Below, piece after piece: positions 24,873 to 33,661 of a stretch of DNA of 64,000 nt. Every line of letters begins with the position of its first letter. Position 1 is the first letter of the stretch. The notes beneath the pieces were generated by a model that saw only the letters and a list, made by a program, of their open reading frames with translations, had not been told where the DNA came from and did no database searches. The DNA lies in the NCBI GenBank assembly GCA_035250245.1, contig DATFFH010000095.1, forward strand, positions 62,001 to 126,000, written 5' to 3'. This DNA comes from Luteimonas_C sp035250245. Its GTDB lineage: Bacteria > Pseudomonadota > Gammaproteobacteria > Xanthomonadales > Xanthomonadaceae. A program made the translations under genes and the position numbers.

Positions 24873-25394
24873 TCAACGCTTCTTGCCTTTCTCGATCGGC
24901 ACGACTTCGGCCGCGAGCAACGGCAACTGGCCTTCGCCCGGCAGGTCGCGCTCCAGACGGTCGAGTTCTTCCCTGAAATCGGCGACATCCTCGAACGATC
25001 GGTACACCGAAGCGAACCTGACGAAGGCGACGTGGTCCAGCTTGCGCAATTCGGCCATCACGAATTCGCCGACCCGGCGCGACGGCAGTTCGCGCTCGGT
25101 GGTCATGCGTACCTGATGCACCACCGCACGCACGGCGGCTTCGATCTGTTCTTCGGACACCGGGCGCTTGTGCAGGGCACGGTCGAACCCGCGGCGCAAC
25201 TTCTTGGCGTCGAAAGGTTCGCGGCGGCCGTCGCCCTTGATGATCGCGGGCATCTTGATTTCGACCGTTTCCAGCGTGCTGAAGCGCTCGCCGCAAGCTT
25301 CGCATTCGCGCCGGCGACGGATGGTGGCGCCGTCGTCGCTGACGCGCGAGTCGATGACGCGGGTGTCGACGTGCTGGCAGAACGGGCAATGCAT
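24873..25394 (-). CDS. nrdR: NrdR, transcriptional repressor of ribonucleotide reductases
   Basis: 173 residues: an N-terminal zinc ribbon (MHCPFCQHVDTRVIDSR..CEACGERF, four Cys) followed by the ATP-cone domain (IIKGDGRREPFDAKKLRRGF, and VYRSFEDVADF at the end). NrdR senses dATP/ATP and blocks nrd promoters. glyA-nrdR-ribD is a common gammaproteobacterial order. No NrdR box was identified here, as expected since no nrd gene is present. Confidence 0.95.
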   Translation of the reverse strand: MHCPFCQHVDTRVIDSRVSDDGATIRRRRECEACGERFSTLETVEIKMPAIIKGDGRREPFDAKKLRRGFDRALHKRPVSEEQIEAAVRAVVHQVRMTTERELPSRRVGEFVMAELRKLDHVAFVRFASVYRSFEDVADFREELDRLERDLPGEGQLPLLAAEVVPIEKGKKR

Positions 25395-25460
25395 GAAGGC
25401 GGAGTTTAGCTGCTTCCGGCCGCCGCGGCAGCAGGGCGGCTAATATCAAGCCTGGAAGGC

Positions 25461-25644
25461 GTAGGGTGGGCCTTGGCCCACCACCGCCACCTCCGGCTGC
25501 GACGGACAACGACCGAAACGATACCGCCGGACTCGATGACGCCTACCGAAGAAAACTTCGAGGCACGAATAAACCGTTCGATTGTCTCGATGCGACCCTC
25601 GTCGCCCGCCAAGCACGGCGCCGGTGGGCCAAGGCCCACCCTAC
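25461..25644. repeat. Family A MITE-like element between glyA and nrdR
   Basis: 184 bp bounded by GTAGGGTGGGCCTTGGCCCA and, inverted, TGGGCCAAGGCCCACCCTAC. Inside the left end is CTGCGACGGACAACGACCGA, related to the GCGACGAACAA motif of the other copies. Same length as the copy at 40704. Confidence 0.9.
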
Positions 25645-25658
25645 CCGAAGGCGTCCGA

Positions 25659-26912
25659 TCACCCATAGACCGGATACTGCTTGCACTGCTTGGTCACGTT
25701 CTCCCGCACGCCGGCGATCACGTTCTCGTCCTTCGGCGCGTCCAGCACGTCGCACAGCCAGTTGGCCAGCGCTACGCAATCCGGCTCCTTGTAGCCTCGG
25801 GTGGTGACGGCGGGCGTGCCGATGCGCAAGCCGGAAGTCACGAACGGCTTCTGTGGATCGTTCGGCACCGCGTTCTTGTTGACGGTGATGTGGGCACGGC
25901 CGAGCGCGGCTTCCGCATCCTTGCCGGTGATGCCCTTGCCGATCATGTCCACCAGCATCAGATGGTTCTGGGTGCCGCCGGAGACGATCTTGTAGCCGCG
26001 CTTGATGATGGTCTCGGCCATGGCCTGCGCGTTCTTCACCACCTGCTGCTGGTAGGTCTTGAATTCGGGCTCCAGCGCTTCCTTGAACGCGACCGCCTTG
26101 GCGGCGATGACGTGCATCAGCGGACCGCCCTGGATGCCCGGGAAGACGATCGACTGCAGCTTCTTCTCGATCTCCTCGCCCGCGCCCTTCGCCACGATGA
26201 TGCCGCCGCGCGGACCGCGCAGGGTCTTGTGCGTGGTCGAGGTGACCACGTGCGCATGCGGCACCGGGTTCGGATACACGCCCGCCGCGATCAGCCCGGC
26301 CACGTGCGCCATGTCGACGAACAGATAAGCGCCGATCTTGTCGGCGATGGCGCGGAAGCGCGCCCAGTCCACCACCTGCGAATAGGCCGAAAAGCCGGCC
26401 ACGACCATCTTCGGCTTATGCTCGACGGCCAAACGTTCGACCTCGTCGTAATCGATCAAGCCGCTGTCGTTCACGCCGTATTGCACCGCGTCGAACAGCT
26501 TGCCCGAGGCGTTGACCTTGGCGCCGTGGGTCAGGTGGCCGCCGTGCGCCAGCGACATGCCCAGTATTTTGTCGCCCGGATTGAGCAGGGCGAAATACAC
26601 CGCCTGGTTGGCCTGCGAGCCGGAATGCGGCTGCACGTTGGCGTAGTCGGCGCCGAACAGCTGCTTCGCGCGGTCCAGGGCCAGCTGTTCGGCCACGTCG
26701 ACGTATTCGCAGCCACCGTAATAGCGCTTGCCCGGATAACCTTCGGCGTACTTGTTCGTGAGCACGCTGCCCTGCGCTTCCAGCACGCGCGGGCTGGCGT
26801 AGTTTTCCGAAGCGATCAATTCGACGTGGTCTTCCTGGCGACGCGCTTCGTTGGCGATGGCCTGGGCGAGTTCGTCGTCGTAACCGGCGATGCGGGCGGA
26901 GCTGGGGAACAT
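25659..26912 (-). CDS. glyA: GlyA, serine hydroxymethyltransferase
   Basis: PLP enzyme that interconverts serine and glycine, charging tetrahydrofolate. 417 residues, the family norm, opening MFPSSARIAGYDDELAQAI with HVELIASENYASPRVLEAQGS, YYGGCEYVD and the PLP-lysine motif TSTTHKTLRGPRGG. The C-terminus KQYPVYG is complete. Upstream of nrdR and ribD on the same strand but separated by a family A element. No riboswitch is visible in its 5' region. Confidence 0.97.
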   Translation of the reverse strand: MFPSSARIAGYDDELAQAIANEARRQEDHVELIASENYASPRVLEAQGSVLTNKYAEGYPGKRYYGGCEYVDVAEQLALDRAKQLFGADYANVQPHSGSQANQAVYFALLNPGDKILGMSLAHGGHLTHGAKVNASGKLFDAVQYGVNDSGLIDYDEVERLAVEHKPKMVVAGFSAYSQVVDWARFRAIADKIGAYLFVDMAHVAGLIAAGVYPNPVPHAHVVTSTTHKTLRGPRGGIIVAKGAGEEIEKKLQSIVFPGIQGGPLMHVIAAKAVAFKEALEPEFKTYQQQVVKNAQAMAETIIKRGYKIVSGGTQNHLMLVDMIGKGITGKDAEAALGRAHITVNKNAVPNDPQKPFVTSGLRIGTPAVTTRGYKEPDCVALANWLCDVLDAPKDENVIAGVRENVTKQCKQYPVYG

Positions 26913-27063
26913 GGAAGACCTCGGTGGGGTGGTCGGTAGGGGCGGAAACGGCGCTGTAACGCGGTTTTCCTGCCGATCATGGTAGCCGAGGGCTTAGAAT
27001 GCGGCCAGCAACCGACCATGCCGCGGACCGCCCCGTCCGCCCCTCCCCCAGGGAAGCGCCGCC

Positions 27064-27972
27064 TTGTTGAAGTGGATTCTCGTCCTGCTGTTCGTCGCCA
27101 GTGCGCTTTACGTGCACTTCCGCGGCGCCGTGCGCCACCGCTGGAACCGGCAATTGCTGGACCATTCGACGTTCATGGCGCCGATCAACGTGCTGATGTA
27201 CGCGTTCTCGCGCGTGCCGACCACGCCCTTCATCGCCGATCCCGGCAGCCATTTCCCCGAGCTGGAGCCGCTGCGCGCCAATTGGCAGAACATCCGCGAG
27301 GAAGCCCGCCACCTGCGCGAGCAGCAGCACATCAAAGCCGCGTCCGGCTACAACGACGTCGGCTTCAATTCCTTCTTCCGCCGCGGCTGGAAGCGCTTCT
27401 ACCTGAAGTGGTACGACGACGCGCACCCGTCCGCCGCCGAGCTGTGCCCGAACACCACCGCCCTGCTCCGCTCCATCCCCAGCATCAAGGCGGCGATGTT
27501 CACCGAACTGCCGCCCGGTTCGGAACTGCGCCCGCACCGCGATCCTTATGCCGGCTCGCTGCGACTGCACCTGGGCCTGGAAACGCCCAACGACGACGGC
27601 TGCTTCATCAGCGTCGACGGCCAGCGCTACAGCTGGCGCGACGGCCAGTGGACCATGTTCGACGAGACCTACATCCACTTCGCCCGCAACGACACCGACG
27701 AGAACCGCATCATCCTGTTCTGCGACGTGGAGCGGCCGATGAAATTCGGCTGGGCGCGGGCTTTCAACCGCTTCGTGGCCAAGCACGTGATCGCCGCGGG
27801 CGCCTCGCCCAACCAGGAAGGCGACAAGACCGGCGGCTTCAATCGCGCCTTCAAGTATTTCTACGCCTTCCGGCTCAAGGCCAAGGCGCTGCGCGAGCGC
27901 AATAAAGCGCTTTATTACGGCTTGAAGTACGCGCTGGTGGCCGGCGTCGTGGCCCTGATCATCTGGATTTGA
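27064..27972 (+). CDS. lpxO: LpxO, lipid A 2-hydroxylase family (aspartyl/asparaginyl hydroxylase fold)
   Basis: 302 residues, the same length as Salmonella LpxO. It begins with a membrane segment (LKWILVLLFVASALYVHFRG), then HSTFMAPINVLMYAFSRVP, and a 2-oxoglutarate/Fe(II) domain: LPPGSELRPHRDPYAGSLR with the iron-binding His-x-Asp (HRD) and a second His in DETYIHFARN. A C-terminal hydrophobic helix returns to the membrane. LpxO hydroxylates the secondary acyl chain of lipid A. The start is a TTG at 27064 after AGGGAAG. Monocistronic, divergent from glyA. Confidence 0.87.
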   Translation: MLKWILVLLFVASALYVHFRGAVRHRWNRQLLDHSTFMAPINVLMYAFSRVPTTPFIADPGSHFPELEPLRANWQNIREEARHLREQQHIKAASGYNDVGFNSFFRRGWKRFYLKWYDDAHPSAAELCPNTTALLRSIPSIKAAMFTELPPGSELRPHRDPYAGSLRLHLGLETPNDDGCFISVDGQRYSWRDGQWTMFDETYIHFARNDTDENRIILFCDVERPMKFGWARAFNRFVAKHVIAAGASPNQEGDKTGGFNRAFKYFYAFRLKAKALRERNKALYYGLKYALVAGVVALIIWI

Positions 27973-27975
27973 AGC

Positions 27976-28093
27976 GTAGGGTGGGCCTTGGCCCACCATT
28001 GCCATCTGTCTGGCACGACGAACAAAGAGCGAAGCTTCGCCCATTGCCTGTTAGCGCTTGAAAATGGCAATGGTGGGCCAAGGCCCACCCTAC
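27976..28093. repeat. Family A MITE-like element downstream of lpxO
   Basis: 118 bp, the shortest of the four. The inverted ends extend beyond the palindrome as GGCCCACCATTGCCAT and ATGGCAATGGTGGGCC, so the terminal repeat is about 30 bp. An internal CACGACGAACAAAGAGCG matches the motif in other copies. It starts 3 bp after the lpxO stop. Confidence 0.92.
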
Positions 28094-28195
28094 GCCTCTG
28101 GAACGCTGGCCCCGCCTGCGGGATAATTAACCCCTAGCCCGCCCACGCCCCAGGCCATCCGGCCGGGCTCGGCGCGCCCGGATTCCGGAGTCGAC

Positions 28196-29857
<1,662 letters not shown>

Positions 29858-29859
29858 GC

Positions 29860-30597
29860 ATGACGATCCGGCACCAGTACGAACTCGACGGCCTGCGCCG
29901 TGCGGGCGCGCTGGTGTCCGGCATCCTCGCGGCGATGCGCGAACAGGCCGTCGCGGGCGCGGTGTCGCGCGATCTCGACGCTTACGGCGCGGAACTGATG
30001 TACAAGGCCGGCGCGCGTTCGGCGCCCGAATTGACTTACGGTTTTCCCGGCGCGACCTGCATCAGCATCAACGCGGTCGCCGCCCACGGCATTCCGGACG
30101 ATTCGGTGCTGCGCGACGGCGACCTGGTTAATATCGACGTGTCCGCCGAATTGGACGGCTATTTCGCCGACACCGGCGCCAGCTTCGTGGTCGGCGGCGC
30201 GAGTCCCGCGCAACAGCGCCTGCTGGATGCGACACGCGAAGCGCGCGACGCGGCGATCGCGCAACTGCGCGCCGGCGATTTGATCAACGGCATCGGCCGC
30301 ACGGTCGAAGCGGTCGCCGCGAAGCGCGGCTTCCGGGTGATCCGCAACCTCGGCAGCCACGGCGTCGGCCGCGCGCTACACGAGGAGCCGGGCACGATTT
30401 CCGGCCATTACGACCCGCGCGACACGCGCCGGCTGCACGAGGGCATGGTGATCACGGTCGAGCCCTTCCTGGCCACGCATTGCAACCAGACCCGCGAAGC
30501 CGCGGACGGCTGGTCGCTGGTCTGCCCGCGCGGCGTCGCCGCGCAGTTCGAACACACGGTCGTCGTCACCCGCGGCGAACCGATCATCGTCACCTGA
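29860..30597 (+). CDS. map: Type I methionine aminopeptidase
   Basis: Removes the initiator Met. 245 residues with the metal-binding set in order: YGFPGATCISINAVAAHGIP (His), NIDVSAELDGYFADTGASF (two Asp), GSHGVGRALHEEPG (His), VITVEPFLA (Glu) and AAQFEHTVVVT (Glu). It lacks the N-terminal SH3/zinc extension of mycobacterial and eukaryotic forms. Two bases separate it from ettA. It is probably a secondary Map paralogue, since the main one usually neighbours rpsB-tsf; that is inference. Confidence 0.93.
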   Translation: MTIRHQYELDGLRRAGALVSGILAAMREQAVAGAVSRDLDAYGAELMYKAGARSAPELTYGFPGATCISINAVAAHGIPDDSVLRDGDLVNIDVSAELDGYFADTGASFVVGGASPAQQRLLDATREARDAAIAQLRAGDLINGIGRTVEAVAAKRGFRVIRNLGSHGVGRALHEEPGTISGHYDPRDTRRLHEGMVITVEPFLATHCNQTREAADGWSLVCPRGVAAQFEHTVVVTRGEPIIVT

Positions 30598-30625
30598 CAC
30601 CGGCGGGGGCCGGCGGAGATTGCGG

Positions 30626-31438
30626 ATGGCCTTCACGGCGGAGTTGCGCGAACGTTGGGCGAAAAGCGGCAGCCTGGTCTGCGTGGGCCTGGATCCCGAG
30701 CCGAACAAGTTCCCGGCCAAGTTCGCGAACGATCCGGACGCCATCTTCGCCTTCTGCCGCGACATCGCCGACGCCACCGCCGAATATGTCTGCTGCTTCA
30801 AGCCGCAGATCGCGCATTTCGCCGCGCACGGCGCGGAAGACGCGCTGCAGCGGCTGATCGCGCACATCCACGACAAGCATCCGGGCATTCCGGTGATCCT
30901 GGACGCCAAGCGCGGCGACATCGGCAGCACCGCGCAGCAATACGCGGTCGAGGCTTTCGACCGCTATCGCGCCGATGCGGTCACCGCCAATCCTTACCTG
31001 GGCAAGGACTCGGTGCAGCCGTTCCTGGACCGCGCCGACAAGGGCGTGGTGATCCTGTGCCGCACTTCGAATCCGGGAGCCGGCGATCTGCAGGACCTGC
31101 TCGTCGACGGCAAGCCGCTGTACCAGCGCGTTGCCGAAAAAGTCACGCGCGAGTGGAACGGGAACGGCAACTGCGCGGTGGTGGTCGGCGCGACGTGGCC
31201 GGAGCAGTTGCGCGAAGTGCGGGCGATCGTCGGCGACGTGCCTTTCCTGGTGCCCGGCGTCGGCGCACAGGGCGGCGACGTGGAGGCGGTCGTCAAGAAT
31301 GCGAAGACCGGCGACGGCACGGGGCTGATCGTGAGTTCGTCGCGAGCGGTCTTGTACGCGTCGAATGGCGGCGACTACGCCGACGCCGCGGCTACCGCAA
31401 CGAAAGCGCTGCGCGACGAGATCAACCGCCACCGCTGA
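30626..31438 (+). CDS. pyrF: PyrF, orotidine 5'-phosphate decarboxylase (type 2, long)
   Basis: Last step of UMP synthesis. 270 residues, the longer PyrF class. Motifs: SLVCVGLDPEPNKFP, CCFKPQIAHFAAHG, and the catalytic ILDAKRGDIGSTAQQYA (Lys and Asp), then DAVTANPYLGKDSVQPF and LVPGVGAQGGD. The ATG at 30626 is preceded by GGAG at 8 bp; a TTG two codons earlier is also in frame. Convergent with the glycosyltransferase gene across a family C cluster. Confidence 0.95.
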   Translation: MAFTAELRERWAKSGSLVCVGLDPEPNKFPAKFANDPDAIFAFCRDIADATAEYVCCFKPQIAHFAAHGAEDALQRLIAHIHDKHPGIPVILDAKRGDIGSTAQQYAVEAFDRYRADAVTANPYLGKDSVQPFLDRADKGVVILCRTSNPGAGDLQDLLVDGKPLYQRVAEKVTREWNGNGNCAVVVGATWPEQLREVRAIVGDVPFLVPGVGAQGGDVEAVVKNAKTGDGTGLIVSSSRAVLYASNGGDYADAAATATKALRDEINRHR

Positions 31439-31447
31439 ACCGCTTTC

Positions 31448-31601
31448 GTAGGTGCGAATTCATTCGCACGCTCTCCCAACAAAAGCGTGCGAATGAATTC
31501 GCACCTACGAACTGCGGCAGCAGCTACAGCGACAAACCCTGTAAATACGAATTCATTCGCTGACTCTCCCAACAAAAGCGTGCGAATGAATTCGCACCTA
31601 C
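31448..31601. repeat. Two tandem family C palindrome pairs
   Basis: First pair 31448-31508: GTAGGTGCGAATTCATTCGC and its mirror. Second pair 31541-31601 has a worn left arm (GTAAATACGAATTCATTCGC) and an intact right arm. Both pairs share the spacer CTCTCCCAACAAAAG, so one is a copy of the other. The right arm ends inside the stop codon of the neighbouring minus-strand gene. Confidence 0.92.
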
Positions 31602-32440
31602 GAAGAGCGGGCGACTGCTCGTAAGACGGCGAACGGGAACCGCCCCCAGATCGCGGTGAACACCGCCATGCGCATGGCCATGCCGCGACGGCCGGCCTCG
31701 AACTTGCGGAAATACCGCCACAAGCCGCGATGCTTGTGCCATTCCACGAACAGCGGCCGCGAGCGGCTGGACACGCCGCGCACATGCACCACGCGTACGT
31801 CGTTGGCGACCGCGACGACCGCGCCGGCTTCTCGCGCGCGCCGGCACAAGTCCAAGTCTTCGGCGTGCAGGCGGTAGGCTTCGTCGAACCCGCCGATCCG
31901 CGCGAACAGGCTGCGCGGCATCAGCATCAGCGCGCCGGAAACCGCATCCACCGGCTGCAGCGCGCGCAGCGCATCCGGCGCCACGTCCAGCGCGCGCGCG
32001 GAGCGCGAGCCCAGCATCGCGCCGAAATCCGGATCGCGGCGTCGCGCGGCGCCATCGCGCACGCCCGCTTCGTCGACCAGATCGGCGCCGAGCAGGCAGG
32101 CGCCGACTCCTTGCGCGTGCGCGCGCAACCGTTCCAGCGTGTCTTCCTCGACCAGGCAATCCGGATTCACGAACGCCAGCCATGGCGCATCGCTGTCGCG
32201 CGTGCCCTGGTTGCAGGCCACCGCGAAACCGGGGTTGTCGGGATTGGCCACGAAACGCAGGCGCGGATCGCCGGCCGCGTGCCGCTGCACGATGTCCATC
32301 GTGCCGTCCTCGGAGCCGTTGTCGACCACGCGGATCTGGGCCACGCCGGCGGCTGAGCGCAGCCGCGCCAGGCATTCGTCCATGGTCGACGCGCTCTGGT
32401 AGGAGACGACGACCGCCGCGATACCTGCCGCGTCCGTCAC
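31598..32440 (-). CDS. Glycosyltransferase family 2, rhamnosyltransferase-like
   Basis: 280 residues with a GT-A fold: AAVVVSYQSASTMDECL, IRVVDNGSEDGTMD, NPGFAVACNQG, FVNPDCLVEEDTLER (metal-site equivalent), SGALMLMPRSLFARIGGFDE and HAEDLDLCRRARE (the ED catalytic base region). Such enzymes build O-antigen or other surface polysaccharides; acceptor and sugar unknown. The start is a GTG at 32440 overlapping the upstream gene (GTGA). Its TAG stop lies in the head of a family C repeat. Confidence 0.85.
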   Translation of the reverse strand: MTDAAGIAAVVVSYQSASTMDECLARLRSAAGVAQIRVVDNGSEDGTMDIVQRHAAGDPRLRFVANPDNPGFAVACNQGTRDSDAPWLAFVNPDCLVEEDTLERLRAHAQGVGACLLGADLVDEAGVRDGAARRRDPDFGAMLGSRSARALDVAPDALRALQPVDAVSGALMLMPRSLFARIGGFDEAYRLHAEDLDLCRRAREAGAVVAVANDVRVVHVRGVSSRSRPLFVEWHKHRGLWRYFRKFEAGRRGMAMRMAVFTAIWGRFPFAVLRAVARSS

Positions 32441-33309
32441 GATGATGGCTCCTGTTTTTTCGCCGCGCGCGGGAACAGTTCGCGCTGCGATTGCGGCAAT
32501 TCCACCTCGACGTAAAGCTCGGCCAGGCGCTCGCGCGTTTCGCGCAGGGGATCGGCCATCAGGAAGTGGGCGATGCGCGCGTGCCAGTCCGGCCAGCGCG
32601 CGGCGAGCGCTTCCATATCGCCTTCGTAGGGACCGCCTTCGCCGCCGCGGGCGACATAGGCCGTTTCGCACAGGGCGTTGCGCCAGCCCAAACCTGATAA
32701 GCGCAGCGACAGATCGACCAAGGCCGCATACCAGGAGCCGTAACTGCTCGCATCCAAACCACCAGCGCGGCGGCGCGCGTTGCCGCGGATCAGCACCGCG
32801 TGGCCGACCGCGGCCGGCAATTCGGGATGCAAAGGCGGCAGCGTCGAAGCGGCGCGAGCCAAGCGCTCGGGATCCTCGGGCATCGGCGCGATTTCGCCGC
32901 AGCGCGGCCACGCCGCCGATTCGCCGGCGTTGCACCACGGCGTGGCCGTGGCGATGGCGGCATCGCGCGCCAGACAAGCGGCGAGTTGCTGCAGCCAACC
33001 CGGCGTGGGCATCGCATCGGGCGCGAGCACGGCCACATCGGCGTCGCCGCAGGCTTTTAGCGCTTCGTCCAGATGCGCGACCTCGCCGACCATGCGCTGG
33101 CGCCGCGTGTAGTCCGCCGCCAGCGGCGTGCGCTGCAGCCAACGTTCGATGATCGCCAATCCGCGCGGGCCGGCTTGCGCATCGTCGGCAAGCCAGATCC
33201 GCGTGCCTTTCGGCGTACCCGCGTCGAGCGCGCCCAGGCAGCGGTCGAGCGCATCGTCGTCGGTGCCGATCGGGAGCAGAACGATCGGCAGGGCGGGGTC
33301 AGCCGCCAT
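32437..33309 (-). CDS. Probable glycosyltransferase family 2 protein, diverged
   Basis: 290 residues. A GT-A-like start (LPIVLLPIGTDDDALDRCLGAL), VLAPDAMPTPGWLQQLAACL in the place of the DxD region, and SYGSWYAALVDLSLRLSGLGWRNALCET matching the acceptor-side segment of polysaccharide glycosyltransferases. Clear DxD and ED motifs are weaker than in the downstream gene, so it may be an accessory or altered enzyme. Translationally coupled with that gene, so they probably act on the same glycan. Confidence 0.65.
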   Translation of the reverse strand: MAADPALPIVLLPIGTDDDALDRCLGALDAGTPKGTRIWLADDAQAGPRGLAIIERWLQRTPLAADYTRRQRMVGEVAHLDEALKACGDADVAVLAPDAMPTPGWLQQLAACLARDAAIATATPWCNAGESAAWPRCGEIAPMPEDPERLARAASTLPPLHPELPAAVGHAVLIRGNARRRAGGLDASSYGSWYAALVDLSLRLSGLGWRNALCETAYVARGGEGGPYEGDMEALAARWPDWHARIAHFLMADPLRETRERLAELYVEVELPQSQRELFPRAAKKQEPSS

Positions 33310-33425
33310 GGGCGCAAGGCTCGCTGTCGCGGGGAAGGCGTGAGACTGGCAACCGCGATCTCGCTTCGGAGAGTTGGGCGAACTTTAGCAGTTAGCCGTG
33401 GTTTGTCCGAAGGCGACTGCTTTTG

Positions 33426-33655
33426 CCCTCTCCCCTTGCGGGGTGGAGGGGCATCGCTGCGAAGCATCGCTTCGCATGCCCCTGAACGCCCTCGCGCAAG
33501 CGAGGGCCGGGGCGCGGAGCGGGGACAGGCGCGAAGCGCCAGGGAGAGGGTTCGGCTTTTGGAGAATGGCATCGAGCAAGATCAAAAGCACGCTCGCTGC
33601 GCATCGCGCACCCCTCTCCTGCCCTTCGGGCATCCTCTCCCGCAAGGGGAGAGGA
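33426..33655. repeat. Family J-related 230-bp element with 16-bp perfect inverted ends
   Basis: Left end CCTCTCCCCTTGCGGG (33427-33442) and right end CCCGCAAGGGGAGAGG (33639-33654) are exact mirrors. Inside are several hairpins: GCGAAGCATCGCTTCGC, CCTCGCGCAAGCGAGG, GGCGCGAAGCGCC and GCCCTTCGGGC. It fills the gap between purL and the glycosyltransferase genes; purL ends 7 bp beyond it. No coding region is supported here. Confidence 0.85.
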
Positions 33656-33661
33656 AAAATC

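Noticed and set aside
29860..30597. Map fused to EttA
   Set aside because: ettA has its own TAA and map its own ATG 2 bp later; they are separate genes.
31448..31601. CRISPR array from repeated GAATTCATTCGCAC units
   Set aside because: Only four arms in inverted orientation with shared spacers; typical REP pairs, no cas genes.
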